A stretch of DNA of 64,000 nt from Datisca glomerata (taxonomy: Eukaryota > Streptophyta > Magnoliopsida > Cucurbitales > Datiscaceae), in NCBI GenBank assembly GCA_003255025.1, contig QANY01005361.1, positions 568,715-632,714 of the forward strand, written 5' to 3'. Below, in pieces: positions 1-10,790 of the stretch. Below the pieces are notes generated by a model. It was not told the DNA's origin. It did no database searches and was given only the letters and a program-made list of their open reading frames with translations. How positions within the stretch are numbered: position 1 is the stretch's first letter; the number at the start of each line of letters is the position of its first letter. A program made the translations under genes and the position numbers.

Positions 1-1502
1 TATAAAAAAAGTAATACTATTCAAAGAGCAAGAAATATTTCTTATGTATCTTTTTACAGTTTTCACATCATTAACTTGCAAAGATAAGTTGATTATTAAG
101 AGTTATTTTGGACTATTACTTTGAGTAGTCTTTTTATCTGTCATTACATTGAAAGTTTAACTTAGAAACTCAATCATCTCCTGTAGGATGTTGTATTCAG
201 TAGAGAAATAATAAATAAATAAATAAATATCACATCAAAACTTTTGTATAGGTATTCAGGTTCAGCAGATGAAAGTTATTGAGATCTGAACCGATAGAAT
301 GTATCTATGGGATCTCTTTTTGTATTTACTCTTCAGAGACTCAAGAGTCACACTATAGCACCAACAGGTGACAGCCAGTTTTTTCTTATCGAAATTATGA
401 TTTTTTATTTTGACAATTCTTCTTCCCTATGTTCTTAGTCGAATATGATTTGTTTCTTAAGTGGGAATTGTTTGTTGCTGATATAACTGAGTCTCACCCA
501 TAGAATTGGAACTTAAGAATGAGTAAGAAAAGCACAATGACTACTGTTACAGAAAATATTAGTGGTTGGAACAATATTACATGCAGGATGTGGGTAATGG
601 AGAAGCAAGTTGTTCCTAACTATAGAATCGATCTCATCATCTTTCGATTTCTCCTTATTCTTGGTAAAATATCTTATGCAGAGAGATTAAAGATGTCGAA
701 TAAATGTCTTTCACATATTGTCTTTCCTTTCCTAATGCAAAAAGTGCTCTTATCAACAAGTGACTCGAAATGCACTTTACAATCTTTAGTGTAATGTCGT
801 ATTTAACAAAATCCGATGGTAGTTGATGTTTCTCTAATACAAGCTTACAACTATTATATAATGTGGGCTTCAGGTTTTTATTGTGGTTATCTAATTATTT
901 GTACACATATGATGATGTATACAAATATTGCTTATGGGATAAGCGTTTAGGATGACCATATTTTTTAGAGTGAGGTTAGATTGAGCAATTATTATGAATG
1001 TTTGTTGACGTTGCAATATTTGACTATCCATATCGCACTCATTGAATATAATAAATATAATAGGTGTGGCATTTATAGTTTTCGTTAAGATATGAACTCC
1101 CTACAATTTTTTGTAGTGCATTTTTACCAGATCAAACAAAATGTCATTATTTGTTTTCTAAATAAGAGTTCATTTCCTTGGTTTTTCCAGGCATTTTAAA
1201 GAATTGGTGGTCGGCAACCAAAAATGATATTCAGTGGCATAAAATATGTGCAGAGTAGAAAATAAGAGGTACTCAATTATTATCAACCAAAAGAGGTGCT
1301 CAGCTATCATCAGACTTTTACTACCAAAATATACGATTATGAATACAAATAAAGAAAATAGCATCAATTGCACAACACATATAGACATACAACAGTTGGA
1401 GGATTAGAAAAAAAAACACTATATTGCTACACCATTAGTCCAATGATTAACCATGAAACAATCATGAAAAGAAGCAACAGTATAACCAGAAGTCACAATT
1501 TC
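1..1502. other. AT-rich sequence, no gene recognised
   Basis: I see no coding region, RNA gene or element boundary I can support here. A short run of TAAA units lies near 210-228. An open frame of 91 codons at 519-794 shows no recognisable motif and has unremarkable composition for AT-rich DNA, so I do not call it a gene. Confidence 0.6.
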
Positions 1503-1874
1503 TTAATTATTTATTAACTTTCCGCTTTCGCCCTCCGATAGCTTGAATGACTGCTTAAGAATTTCAAGTTCTTCCTCAACAGCTTTCAAATTTTTCTTTA
1601 GAGCTCCCTTTTCATCTTGGACCACCTCGAGGTTTTTCTTCAACACTACAAATGCTGATGTTTCAGATATAACATCATATTCACTCCATGAGAAGAAGTC
1701 ACAACCGAGATTTTCTTCTTGTTGGTGTTCAAATTATTAGAAATTCATATAATAGAAGTAAACAATGAAATCTATAATCACCCAAATTGAGTATAGAGAG
1801 CAGCAATAAATTATTTGACCAGGGTTTTGGTTAGTTTGTGATATCTTACTCTGACAAAGAATCTCGCAATAACA
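1503..1874 (-). pseudogene. GRF-type zinc-finger protein, two-exon remnant
   Basis: Read on the minus strand, about 1874-1782 encodes a CYC start, an NPG motif (QTNQNPGQ) and a Cys-Cys pair ending in SLYSIW, followed by a GT donor at 1781. The downstream piece, about 1735-1503, encodes LGCDFFSWSEYD and then a Lys/Glu-rich coiled coil (LKKNLKAVEEELEILKQS), ending at a TAA at 1503-1505. The order C-x-C, NPG, C, C-x-F-F-x-W matches plant GRF zinc fingers (zf-GRF), which commonly carry a C-terminal coiled coil. Such proteins are usually small and presumed to bind nucleic acid. In-frame stops lie just upstream of the first Cys, no start codon is in frame, and the acceptor before the second exon is not a clean AG. 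I infer a decayed gene or captured fragment. Confidence 0.55.
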
Positions 1875-2386
1875 CAACGGTTAGAAGAATCTATGATGGT
1901 GCTTAGAGACACTTGAACTCGACCTACTTCCACGAGTCAAAACCTGCAAGCTCGTGAGAGTTGAATAGAAGATAGGGAGAAAATATAATAAGAGAAAATG
2001 AGTAGAATGGAAGCTTTGGAAAATTTAGGTTGGGCATAAAAGATTCCCCAGATTCAATTAGAGTGAAATGTGAGATAAAAGTAAAATGAGTACGAGGAGT
2101 CGACTGATTTACGAGTGTCTGGCTATAAAACTTATTCTATTTTTGGGGGGAATTACACTTGCTAACTCTATTTTTACTATTGTATCTTGAGTTTAACATT
2201 AGTCAAAAGTCACAAACTTGATACTATATTCAAATTCAGACATCCCATGATTGAGAGGATTGAGTTTTGAAAAAATGTCGTGTAGTTGTTTAAGTTTCTA
2301 ATGCACCTGATTGACATGATGGGATAACCACGTATGACAGATCTCAACCGTTAATTTTTTAAAACAACGACAAAGATGCAAGTTAA
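1875..2386. other. Non-coding, nothing recognised
   Basis: AT-rich sequence between the GRF pseudogene and the first copia LTR copy. I see no open frame or repeat boundary. The five bases before 2387 (GTTAA) could be one side of a target duplication, but I cannot find the partner. Confidence 0.5.
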
Positions 2387-2880
2387 TGTTGGAATCATGT
2401 TCATAAATGAGGGTGTAATAACTATTAATGAATATTTAGTTATTTCTCTAACATTTTTGTATTACTGAATTTTATGAATAAATGAAAGTTTTTCTTTAAT
2501 TAAAGTGTGTTTATAATTTACTTAAATCCTAAAACTATTATCAACGTAAGAAGAGTAAAGACAAAGGGGTCTCTAGACAAACCCTTCTGAAATAGTTCAG
2601 AATGTTATTCGCGGCCTTAGGATCGATTGGGCAATCGAGTCTAATTACGACTGTTAGGTTGAATCAAAGGATGCCAGTCTCAGGGTATGAGAGTGGAGAC
2701 TCTAACTGTTGACCTAGGCATCTTATGGAGTATGTTGAATAGACGGGAAACAAATTAGTTTTGAGCAAAATCGTATATCTAGTTCTAAATCTAATTGTTA
2801 TACCTTAATAGTATTTTCGTGATTACATTAATCTTGAGGTGAATATGAAACATGGCTTAGTTACTTACGATCTTTGATAC
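2387..2880 (+). repeat. Truncated copia-1 LTR (5' portion only)
   Basis: The segment starts TGTTGGAATCATGT and matches the LTRs beginning at 3264 (TGTTAGAATCATGT) and 23341 (TGTTAGAATTATGT) through the ACTGAATTTTATGAATAAATG block and the AGTAAAGACA block. The match stops near 2880 at GATCTTTGATAC, where the other copies continue for more than another kilobase. It is joined almost directly to copia RNase H coding sequence, so the rest of the LTR and almost the whole internal region are missing. Confidence 0.8.
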
Positions 2881-2888
2881 AAAAAATG

Positions 2889-3263
2889 AGGTGAATATGA
2901 AGCAATCTTGCACTGTTGATTCTACCATGGAAGCTGAGTATGTGGCAGCTTGTGAAGTTGCAAAAGAGGTTGTCTGGCTTAGAAAGTACCTGAAGACTCT
3001 GAAAGTCATTCAAGATACTGACAAGCCAATGACACTTTATTGTAAAGGAATTGAGGAGCAACAAAAGATTTAAACACATAGAGAAAATGTATCATCTCAT
3101 CGGAGAGATTGTTCAGCATGAAGATATTGTAGTAACACAAATATCGACGATTAACAACCTGACAGATCCATTCACGAAAACTTTGAAAAGTAAATTCTTT
3201 GATGGCCTTCTGGAGGGCATGGGGATACGAGATTTTACATATATTTTAGTCCCAGTGAGAGTT
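2889..3263 (+). pseudogene. Ty1/copia RNase H C-terminus with polypurine tract
   Basis: Two frames offset near 3060 together give the end of a copia polymerase. The first contains VDSTMEAEYVAACEVAKEVV, the usual copia RNase H signature around its catalytic acidic residues. The second contains HIEKMYHLIGEIVQ and LTDPFTKTL, the typical tail before the 3' LTR. A purine-rich CAGTGAGAGTT lies directly before the LTR at 3264 and fits the polypurine tract. Everything upstream of RNase H is absent. At the junction GAGGTGAATATGAA occurs twice, at about 2836 and 2889, once from the LTR and once at the fusion. That suggests a deletion repaired with copied filler (inference). Confidence 0.85.
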
Positions 3264-5091
3264 TGTTAGAATCATGTCCATAAAATATGGTGTAATAACT
3301 ATTTATGAGTATTTTTTTATTTTTCTACATTTATGTATTACTGAATTTTATGAATAAATGAAAGTTTTTCTTTAATTAAAGTGTGTTTATAGTTTACATA
3401 AATCCTGGAACTATTATCAATGTAAGAACAGTAAAGACAGATGGGTCTTCCAGACAAACTCTTCTAAAATAGTTCAGAATGTTATTCCCAGTCTTAGGAT
3501 CGATTGGGTAATTAAGTCTGATTACGACTATTAGGTTGAACCAAAGGATTCCTGTCTCTGGGCATGGGAGTGTAGACTCTAATGGTTGACCTAAAAATGT
3601 TATGAAATATGTTGAATAGACCAGTAACAAATTAGCTTAGAGCAAAGTCGTTTATCTAGCTCTAAATCTAATTGTTACATCTTAAGGGTATTTTTGTGAT
3701 TACCTTAATCCTAAGGTGAATATGAAACATGGCTTAGTTACTTATGATCTTTGATATGGCAAATGAGTGAGTTCGAATAGTCAAACAATACCTCGGATAT
3801 TGGAATCTTGATTCAACTATATTGGAGTTGTATGATTCACAGATATGAAATTCATGGTGAGATTGCAATAGCAACAATATCAGCTTATGCTTTTATTGAT
3901 GAGTATGTGAATAAATAAATCTGGTCTGGTACTTGATGACTTGAGCCATTGAATAAGACATTGTGAACTGTATGAGAAACATCACTGATATAATAACTAG
4001 AGGTGTAAAATGGTAATTTTACATCCAGCCCTTGTTACTAATATTCACGAAGGGTAACATCATAAAATATTCCGTGGAATATGAAATAAAGATTTTTATT
4101 TACTCCAACACAAAATGTAGCATGCATGAATCGAGAGTTGATTCAGCATCGGACTCATAATCGAGTCGTACAACGTCGGGATTAAAATGGTCAGAAATTT
4201 ATGGAGATACATTAGCCGAGTATTTGAATCTATAACTTTATTCATGTGGGGGAATTCGGTCTCAGGAGTAGCTCATAAGGACAGAAATGAGAAATAACAT
4301 CAATTGGACAAAAAATGTATTTTGTATCAAGTTACACTTTCCGAACCCATATGTGATGGATGTCATCACTAAATTAGAGAAGATCAGAATTAATGTTCAA
4401 ATTAATTAATTTTTTATTTTCTAATCATTGGATAATTAGTAAATAAAAGAAATTCATTAATTAACTGATGGGGATCAATTTAATTTATCAATTTGAACTG
4501 ATGAATTTGGACACAATATTGATTCTAAGGGAGATGTAAAAATCACAGATTGCAGTTGAAGAAAGGTCAATTTTGATTTTATCATATAGGGGTATATGGT
4601 TAAATTATATAATTAATATAAAAGGGTTACAAACCTAACCCTAAGTTAAGTGTTAGACAGAGCAAAAAAGAGTTTCTCTCACCACTCCCTATAGTTGCTG
4701 CTGAAAACCAATAGGAAGAAAGGAAAATTTATTTTTCTTCCTCAATTATTTTGAGAGCCCATACTTAGTTCCTATCAATATCCTTGCGAGACATATTTCT
4801 GAATCCTACGAGTGGTGTTGGTGTGAAGATCGATTGAAGTTCTACGAATCTCAAAAATGAAAAATGTGAGACAATAAATTGGGATCCCGCCAATTCAAAA
4901 CTTCTCCATTACAAGAAAATGTAAAAAAATATTTCTATCTCTTCTCGATACATTTATCTAAATATGCATGATCGTTGTATGGTTTTATATTTAATATGAT
5001 TAAATATTTATTTTTGAAACTTTTTGATATTCTGCCCACGAACCGTTCGTGGTTCATTAATTTTCTTCAATTTTTAAAATCAGATCCAACA
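3264..5091 (+). repeat. copia-1 LTR, full length (1,828 bp)
   Basis: It begins TGTTAGAATC after a purine tract and ends CCAACA two bases before a primer-binding site. The first part matches 2387-2880, and the first 960 or so bases match 23341-24306. It acts both as the 3' LTR of the upstream deleted fragment and as the 5' LTR of copia-1. No coding capacity is apparent. Confidence 0.85.
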
Positions 5092-5093
5092 AT

Positions 5094-5105
5094 TGGTATC
5101 AGAGC
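5094..5105 (+). other. copia-1 primer-binding site (initiator Met tRNA)
   Basis: TGGTATCAGAGC follows the LTR end after a 2-nt spacer. This is the standard plant copia site complementary to the 3' end of initiator methionine tRNA, where minus-strand synthesis is primed. Confidence 0.9.
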
Positions 5106-6108
5106 CTTGGGTACCTGATTATACATATTTACTGATTAAACGTATGTATGTATGGATATTGTGATATTGGCATATATTTTTGTATGGTAGATTCAAAACA
5201 TGTTTGAATATGTTTATGAATGAATCCCGATCGATTCACTCTAGGTATTTATTTTCAATTTTAGAATTGATGTAGTTCGAAATTGAGTCATAGGATTTTG
5301 TGTAATTTAATTTTTATAAAAGTTGTATCTTTAAATTCCATGTAAATCCGTCGACGCAAGAAAAAGTCACAGTTCGTCACCACCATCACCGCCATTCCTC
5401 GCCGCCGCCGCCACTTTCCGCCACAACGCGCCATCTCTTGCTGCTCCACTCTGTCGCACGCCGCTGCTTACCGTCGCCAGTCGCTGCCATAGGTTTCCTA
5501 ATTACTGTTTAGGAAACCCTGAGGTTTAGGAAACCCGGAGGTTTTGAAAACTTTTGGGTTTAGGAAACCTTAAGTTTTGGAAACTTTTGGGTTTAGGGAA
5601 ACTTGAAATTTTGGAAACTTTGGTGTTAAGGAAACCTTGGGTTTTTTTTTTGAGTTTAGGAAACTTTACGGTTTTGGAAACCCTAGTGTGCACAAGGTCA
5701 TATTGGGCCATTGGATTAGCATGGACCCACCAAACATATTGAGGTGTTGGACTAAGCAAGGGTTTCTTAGCCCAAATAATTTTTAGGGATTTGTGATTTG
5801 ATTCAAAACCCAATCGAGTCCCTAAAAATTAATTTTATTTAATTTGATAATTTTTTAACACTAATTAATTAGAATTTATTTCATAAATTATTTTTAAAAA
5901 TAAATCAATTGATTAATTTACTTGGTAATTTATTCATCAAAGTACAAATTATTGAAAACTTAATTTTAAATTGAAATTGAAATTTTGAAAATGGGATTGG
6001 ACTTTTGTAAAGAGTTACAAAATTGGTGGGACTTCCTGAAGGAGAATGAGAAAATTACAGACTCCATGAAGATTAGTATTTAAAATTATTGTAATTTATC
6101 TAACACAA
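5106..6108 (+). other. copia-1 leader, untranslated
   Basis: This stretch lies between primer site and gag. A short GC-rich segment of GCC/GCT triplets (about 5380-5490) resembles the GC-rich leader segment of copia-2 near 32270-32410. The rest is AT-rich. I see no gene. Confidence 0.6.
5491..5690. repeat. Degenerate GTTTAGGAAACC repeats
   Basis: The word GGTTTAGGAAACC and variants (GTTTTGGAAACTT, GTTTAGGGAAACT) recur about eight times at irregular spacing of 20-30 bases. Each unit is a near-palindrome (GGTTT/AAACC). Two are written as AGGTTTCCT facing AGGAAACCCT near 5491-5520 and could pair. Function unknown. Confidence 0.65.
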
Positions 6109-6224
6109 TGCGAAGAAACTGGATGCTAGGGCAGACATGTTTTCCTAATTGCAAATTCCCGTCAGATGGTATAATAATCAAAAATCCATGGTATATGTAG
6201 GAACCTCTTTACTTGAGGTGGAAG

Positions 6225-8290
6225 CAATGGGATTGTCAAAGTGATCGTCAGTACTATTGTATGCTTGACAGAAAGAAAGAAAGAGAGGCACTTGGTCACA
6301 TTCCTATAAGAAATCACGGTAAGCGGCCTTCCAAGCGTGTATATTAAGTTCTGGTTTGGTTTTCAAGAAACTATAAACTTAAGGCACTTCTATCTTCAGA
6401 CTTGGTTTGATGTTACCTTACAATAATCTTCTAATTTTCTGGTTTTTAACATGCTCACTACTTAGGAACCCATTTCTGTAGCTTTGTCTGCTCTAAACCT
6501 TGCAATTCACTTTCATGGATGGTTATCTATTTTCATATTTATGTATTATGAGTTGCCTATTAAACAAGACAAAAAGGCATACTATGATATGTGATTTTGT
6601 GGCACATCTATAGAATGATTGCTTTCGTAACCACCCATATATTATATCTCAACTTTTATAAACTAGATTATGTAATCATGCACCTATCATGCTAGTATAT
6701 TAATTTGTGAGAAATCGCATGTCAGCAAGTTCATATTGTGTTATGTATGCATCTCTTTTCCATGTCCATGCCTTTTAGCTTGGGGGTTTATTTGAAAATA
6801 AATTGGGGTTATTTTCTTCGAAACAAAAACTCTTTTGTTGATTTTCTTCATGAAGAATTGCTTTAGGATCCCTAAAATCGTATTTTGGCATATACCAAGT
6901 CAAGCTTATAAAGATGTAGGTCATTTTTCATACATAAACGTTGTGTTGGTTCAATCAACAAGGAGAGAGTTACTGCTCAAGAAGCCAAAACTGATATCAT
7001 GAAACTACTTCTAAAAAGATCTTCTATAACGTAAGGAAATTTCTTTGTGTTTGCAACCCTTTTTTAATTCTTTCATGTGCTTTCATGTATGTAGAGCGAC
7101 AAGCATGTACACACATGCTCATAACAACAATTTTTTAATGAGGTTCTAAGAACTTATTGATCAAGTATGTAATGTTATGCATGACTAATTATATATCAGG
7201 TACTCGATGACTAGTGTTTTGGAATTAAGAGAGCTTGGGAAAATTATTTTTATTTTAAAGTATTCGGTCACTCACCTTTGATAGTCTAGTGATGAAGGGG
7301 AGCTTATGAGTATGTAATAAGTGCGTTGCTCATGGGTTTGAAACCAGGATCAATCCTGAATTTAAGTGGGAACCTCTGGCTGTATGTTGCAGACTGCTGA
7401 GCTAATTTTCTTGAAGTTTACTCAGTTTTGGGTAATAAATGTGCTCTCCATATTTTTAGAAACTAATGGATATCGTTTGCGTAGGGGCCAATATCCAAAA
7501 GAAATTAGCTCAGATACCAAAATCAATTGCCTGAAGCCTTGAACAACTACTGAAAATAGAAGAGGGATTAGCTCTCTAGCTGCTAATAGGTGAATGGCAG
7601 GATGAAATTAATTTGGAACAATAAAAGGTTTTGGGTACTTTAGTTTCTTTTTGCTTTATCTATGTTGTTCTCCATTCAGATGGACTTTCTAAAAAAATAT
7701 TAAAATGTTGTTCGATTCAAACCTTGCCAAAATAAATTAACTTTTATGTCTTTCGAGAGTGTGTTATTAATTTGGATCTTCTCACGTGTCTTTTAAGTCT
7801 CTCTTTCTCCCCCCTCCCTCTCTCTCTCTAAAGTTATTATTATTACTGCTTAATCTCTTTTATGTTATGTGCTTAATAGAACTTTCTTTTCACTTCTAAA
7901 ACTTAAGATGTTGATTTTTAGCTCATTGATTTTGGTCTTTCTGACTTTACCAGACCAGGTTATTAATAAATATAAAAACTTAACTTGTAGAGCTAGTAGA
8001 CTTCTTTTCTCATATATTTACCATATTGATCATACTAGTTGATCAATATGGTAAAAACTTAATTCCATTCAGATACAGTTATATTGATGTTGCCATTGCC
8101 TTCTGTGACTAGTTACCATTTACCATATTCACTAGATTTCTGTGATATTAGGTTATTGATACAAAAAAAATTATACAAGTAGATCATTGATTCATCATTT
8201 ACTTTTCTTGGATTTATGTGCAGATGAGAGACTCAATGATATTGTTGGTACTATAATGGCTTTATTAAGATCACAAAATAAACTCTAAGG
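6225..8290 (+). pseudogene. Exon-like fragments of an unidentified gene
   Basis: Three plus-strand pieces have open frames beside splice-like signals. The first, about 6225-6320, encodes DRQYYCMLDRKKEREALGH and ends at a GTAAGC donor. The second, about 6958-7031, encodes ERVTAQEAKTDIMKLLLKR and ends at GTAAGG. The third, about 8222-8288, follows TTTATGTGCAG and encodes DERLNDIVGTIMALLRSQNK before a stop. I do not recognise the protein. The layout would fit a host-gene fragment or transposase exons carried inside the CACTA-like insertion. Whether the three pieces belong together is inference. Confidence 0.3.
8017..8055. repeat. Perfect 16-bp inverted repeat with 7-nt loop
   Basis: TTTACCATATTGATCA at 8017-8032 is exactly complementary to TGATCAATATGGTAAA at 8040-8055, with TACTAGT between them. 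It could form a hairpin. No neighbouring gene explains it. Confidence 0.85.
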
Positions 8291-8714
8291 AAGGTCAGCA
8301 ATCTTTTCTATCTTCTGTTATGTAAATTATCCATCTTTTTCTAGATTTTTCTCGATAGAATATTGCTTTCAGTTCTGTAAATGTGGATGTTTCTTAGTAC
8401 ACACATGCTGAATTGGAAATCTTTTTGTTATTTATATCTGAAAACTTGTTATTTATAAATCTATGTTTATCTAAAGTTGAAAACATAGTTTGAGATCATG
8501 AACTGCAGAGTTGATTTTTCATATAGGTACAGTGCCAATAGTATTTACTGTAAATTTCAGGCTTGTCTGTTACATGCTTTATTTGAAACACTACAAGGTA
8601 ACTCTAGGATATAAATATTAACACATATAGCAACGAACATAAAAATAAAAATATTTTTTTCTTTTCCAGAACTTTAGATGATATGGATTCACCATCATCT
8701 ATTTGTTTCATGGA

Positions 8715-8880
8715 ACACCCTTTGTTGACGGGGATTCCCCGTCAACTAACTCCTTTTCACGGCACATTTTGTTGACTGGGATTCCCCGTCAACTATCTCA
8801 TTTTCATGGCACCTTTTGTCGACGGGGATTCCCTGTCAACTATCTCTTTTTTACGGTAGGTCTATGTTGACAGTTTTTGT
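8715..8880. repeat. 47-bp tandem array of a palindromic GTTGACGGGGA motif
   Basis: A 23-bp palindrome with arms GTTGACGGGGA and TCCCCGTCAAC starts at 8724, 8771 and 8818, exactly 47 bp apart, with one or two substitutions in the later copies. A fourth, decayed start (GTTGAC) lies at 8866. Spacers share CTTTTCACGGCAC. CACTA elements often carry subterminal GACGG motifs that bind their transposase. I infer that role from position only. Confidence 0.8.
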
Positions 8881-8987
8881 TTTAAAAGATTTTAGATGAC
8901 AGCCTGGTAGATGATAGTCGGCTACCCGTCAATATAGGGTTATAGTGACTGGTTTTACCCGTCATTTAACCCCCTTTTATTGTAGTG

Positions 8988-10225
8988 TCAAACTAGATGT
9001 AGTGACATCTTGAGAAGTGTTAACAAAATGAGAAGAGTCTCGATGCGATTGGAGGTAGCTCAAGCGTTGTCCTTAGATGAGATGAGTTATCGTTGTTGAT
9101 CGTAATATCATGGAAGAAATATTTTTTTATCATATTTTTTAAAATATTTAAGTATTTGTATCATGTATCATACTTTTCTAAATGATTAAATATTTATTTA
9201 CATCGCTTTATTTGTTATTTCCAGTAATCTTGTCATTATCCACACTCTCAATAATCTTCAATGCAAACAAGCTCACTAGTTAAAATTACATGGATTGGAA
9301 CCGTAATCTTGATATCGTGCTGACAGTAGAAAAACACAAGTTCGTGCTCACCGTCTCTTGTTCCCTTGAGCCTATTTTTGAATCGACTCAAGAGGAAAAG
9401 GATGCCTATGCTTCTTGGATGCGTTTTGATGAGATCGTCAGGTGTTACATCTTGACATCAGTTAGCAATGTGTTGTAACAACAACATCAAAACATAGAGA
9501 CCACCGTTGATATAATGCTTGAAAAGCTAAAGCTTTTAAAGGGAGTGGTGAGGCAGGTTCGTTCCTAGATGAATTGTTAGCTCATAGAAACTTTTAAAGC
9601 TGATGTGTTGGTCAAACACTTGGACTGAAGCATATTAGAATCTCTCATGGGAGCTATTCAATGGGGCTAAGGTGACCAAAACCATTGGTAATTGGTTAAG
9701 CTCGATGTAGTGACACTTTGAGAAGCGTTAACCAAACGAGAAGAGTTTCAATGCGATAGGAGGTAGCTCGGGCGTTGTCATTATATGAGACGAGCTATTG
9801 TTGTTCATCGTATCATCATGGAATAAATATTTTTTATCAGATTTTTTTAAATATTTAAGTATTTACATCATGCATCATACTTTCCTAAATAATTAAGTAT
9901 TTATTTATATTGCTTTATTGATTCTTTTTAGTAATTATGTCATCATCCCCACCATCAACAATCTTGAATGCAAACAAGCAAACTGGTGAAAATTATGTGG
10001 ATTGGAAATGTAATCTTGATATTGTGCTGATGGTAGAAAAGTACAAGTTCGTGCTCACCAGCCATTGTCCCCTTGAGCCTAATGCTACATCGACTCAAGA
10101 GGAAAATGATGTTGATGCTTTTTGGCTTCATTCTGATGAGATCGCCAGGTGTTACATCTTGATATCAGTTAGCAATGTGTTATAACAACAACATCAGGAC
10201 ATGGAGACCACTGTTGATATGATGT
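8988..10225 (+). repeat. Tandem duplication of the copia-1 leader and gag start
   Basis: 8988-9520 and 9696-10225 are diverged copies of the same sequence: GATGTAGTGACA, TTGAGAAG, GAGAAGAGT, the ATTTAAGTATTT tract, then the gag N-terminus. The repeat unit is about 705 bp. The first copy encodes WNRNLDIVLTVEKHKFVLT and the second WKCNLDIVLMVEKYKFVLT. The 9521-9695 part belongs to the second unit's leader; the matching part of the first unit was replaced by the CACTA-like sequence. Confidence 0.85.
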
Positions 10226-10790
10226 TAAACATCAACAAAATGTTCAAAGATAACGGTCGTCAAGCCAAGTAAGAAGTTGTGCGAAACTTCATTAATTGCA
10301 AGATGAAACCTAAAACTCTTATTAGAGGGTATATGATGTTGATCATTAGTTATTTGAATGAAATGAAGATCATGAGTACTGAGGAAGATGGTGAGACTCA
10401 AGTTATATGATCCTTGAGACCCTGCTTGACACTTTTGAGAACGTCAAACTTAATTATCCGATGAATAAGTTGATGTACTCAGTTCCTAAGCTTATGAGGG
10501 AATCACAAGCTGCGGAGACCCTTTTTCTAAAGGGCAAGAGGAAGATTTAAGAGGTGAACTTTACCGAAAGTAAGGCTTCCACATCTGATGCCAAAAAGAA
10601 ACATAATAATTGTCCAAAGAATGCAAAGAAGCAGAATTCAAAAGCTGCAAAAGGCAAGGGCACTGTAAAAGTGGACAAGTCGAAAGACAAGTGTCATCAT
10701 TATGGAGTCACTGACCATTGGAAATGCAACTGCCCAAATTATCTCAAACAGTTGAAATCCAAAGGTATGGTACTTATTACTGAGGCCTAA
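9937..10790 (+). pseudogene. gag: copia-1 gag
   Basis: An ATG at 9937 opens a frame with MSSSPPSTILNANKQTGENY and the NYVDWKCNLDIVL block typical of copia capsid N-termini. It stops near 10183. The middle (10190-10550) reads only in pieces, with FINCKMKP-like and LLDTFENVK-like stretches. A last frame at 10554-10790 is Lys-rich and carries the zinc knuckle KCHHYGVTDHWKCNC. The knuckle should be C-x2-C-x4-H-x4-C, but the second Cys is Tyr, as in copia-2. A related N-terminus lies in the upstream duplicate at 9290-9478. Not functional as read. Confidence 0.8.

Larger units (their letters stand above)
6109..8987. mobile_element. Probable CACTA-type insertion in the copia-1 leader
   Basis: Read inward from 8987 on the minus strand the end is CACTACAATAAAAGGGG, the typical CACTA terminus. 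It is preceded by subterminal GACGG/CCGTC motifs and a 47-bp palindromic array. Homology between the two copies of the downstream leader-gag duplication begins exactly at 8988, which supports 8987 as an element edge; TCA at 8988-8990 may be one target-site copy. The left boundary is inferred: leader-like sequence stops around 6108, and copia-2 has a leader about 2 kb shorter. A CACTACAAGG at 8589 could be an alternative left end for a much shorter element, but its flank does not match TCA. Confidence 0.45.

Noticed and set aside
519..794. A 91-codon open frame
   Set aside because: No motif, no neighbouring signals, and it lies in AT-rich unannotated DNA; length alone is not enough.
5094..5105. 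tRNA-like sequence at the primer sites (also 19117-19129 and 31947-31958)
   Set aside because: Only a dozen or so bases complementary to tRNA 3' ends are present; there is no cloverleaf, so these are primer-binding sites and not tRNA genes.
5340..5490. GC-rich stretch considered as a gene promoter or first exon
   Set aside because: It lies in the copia leader, and copia-2 has a similar segment at the same relative place. No gene follows.
8589..8987. A short 399-bp CACTA element starting at CACTACAAGG
   Set aside because: The left flank does not repeat TCA, and the left end lacks the GACGG motifs seen at the right, so the match may be chance.
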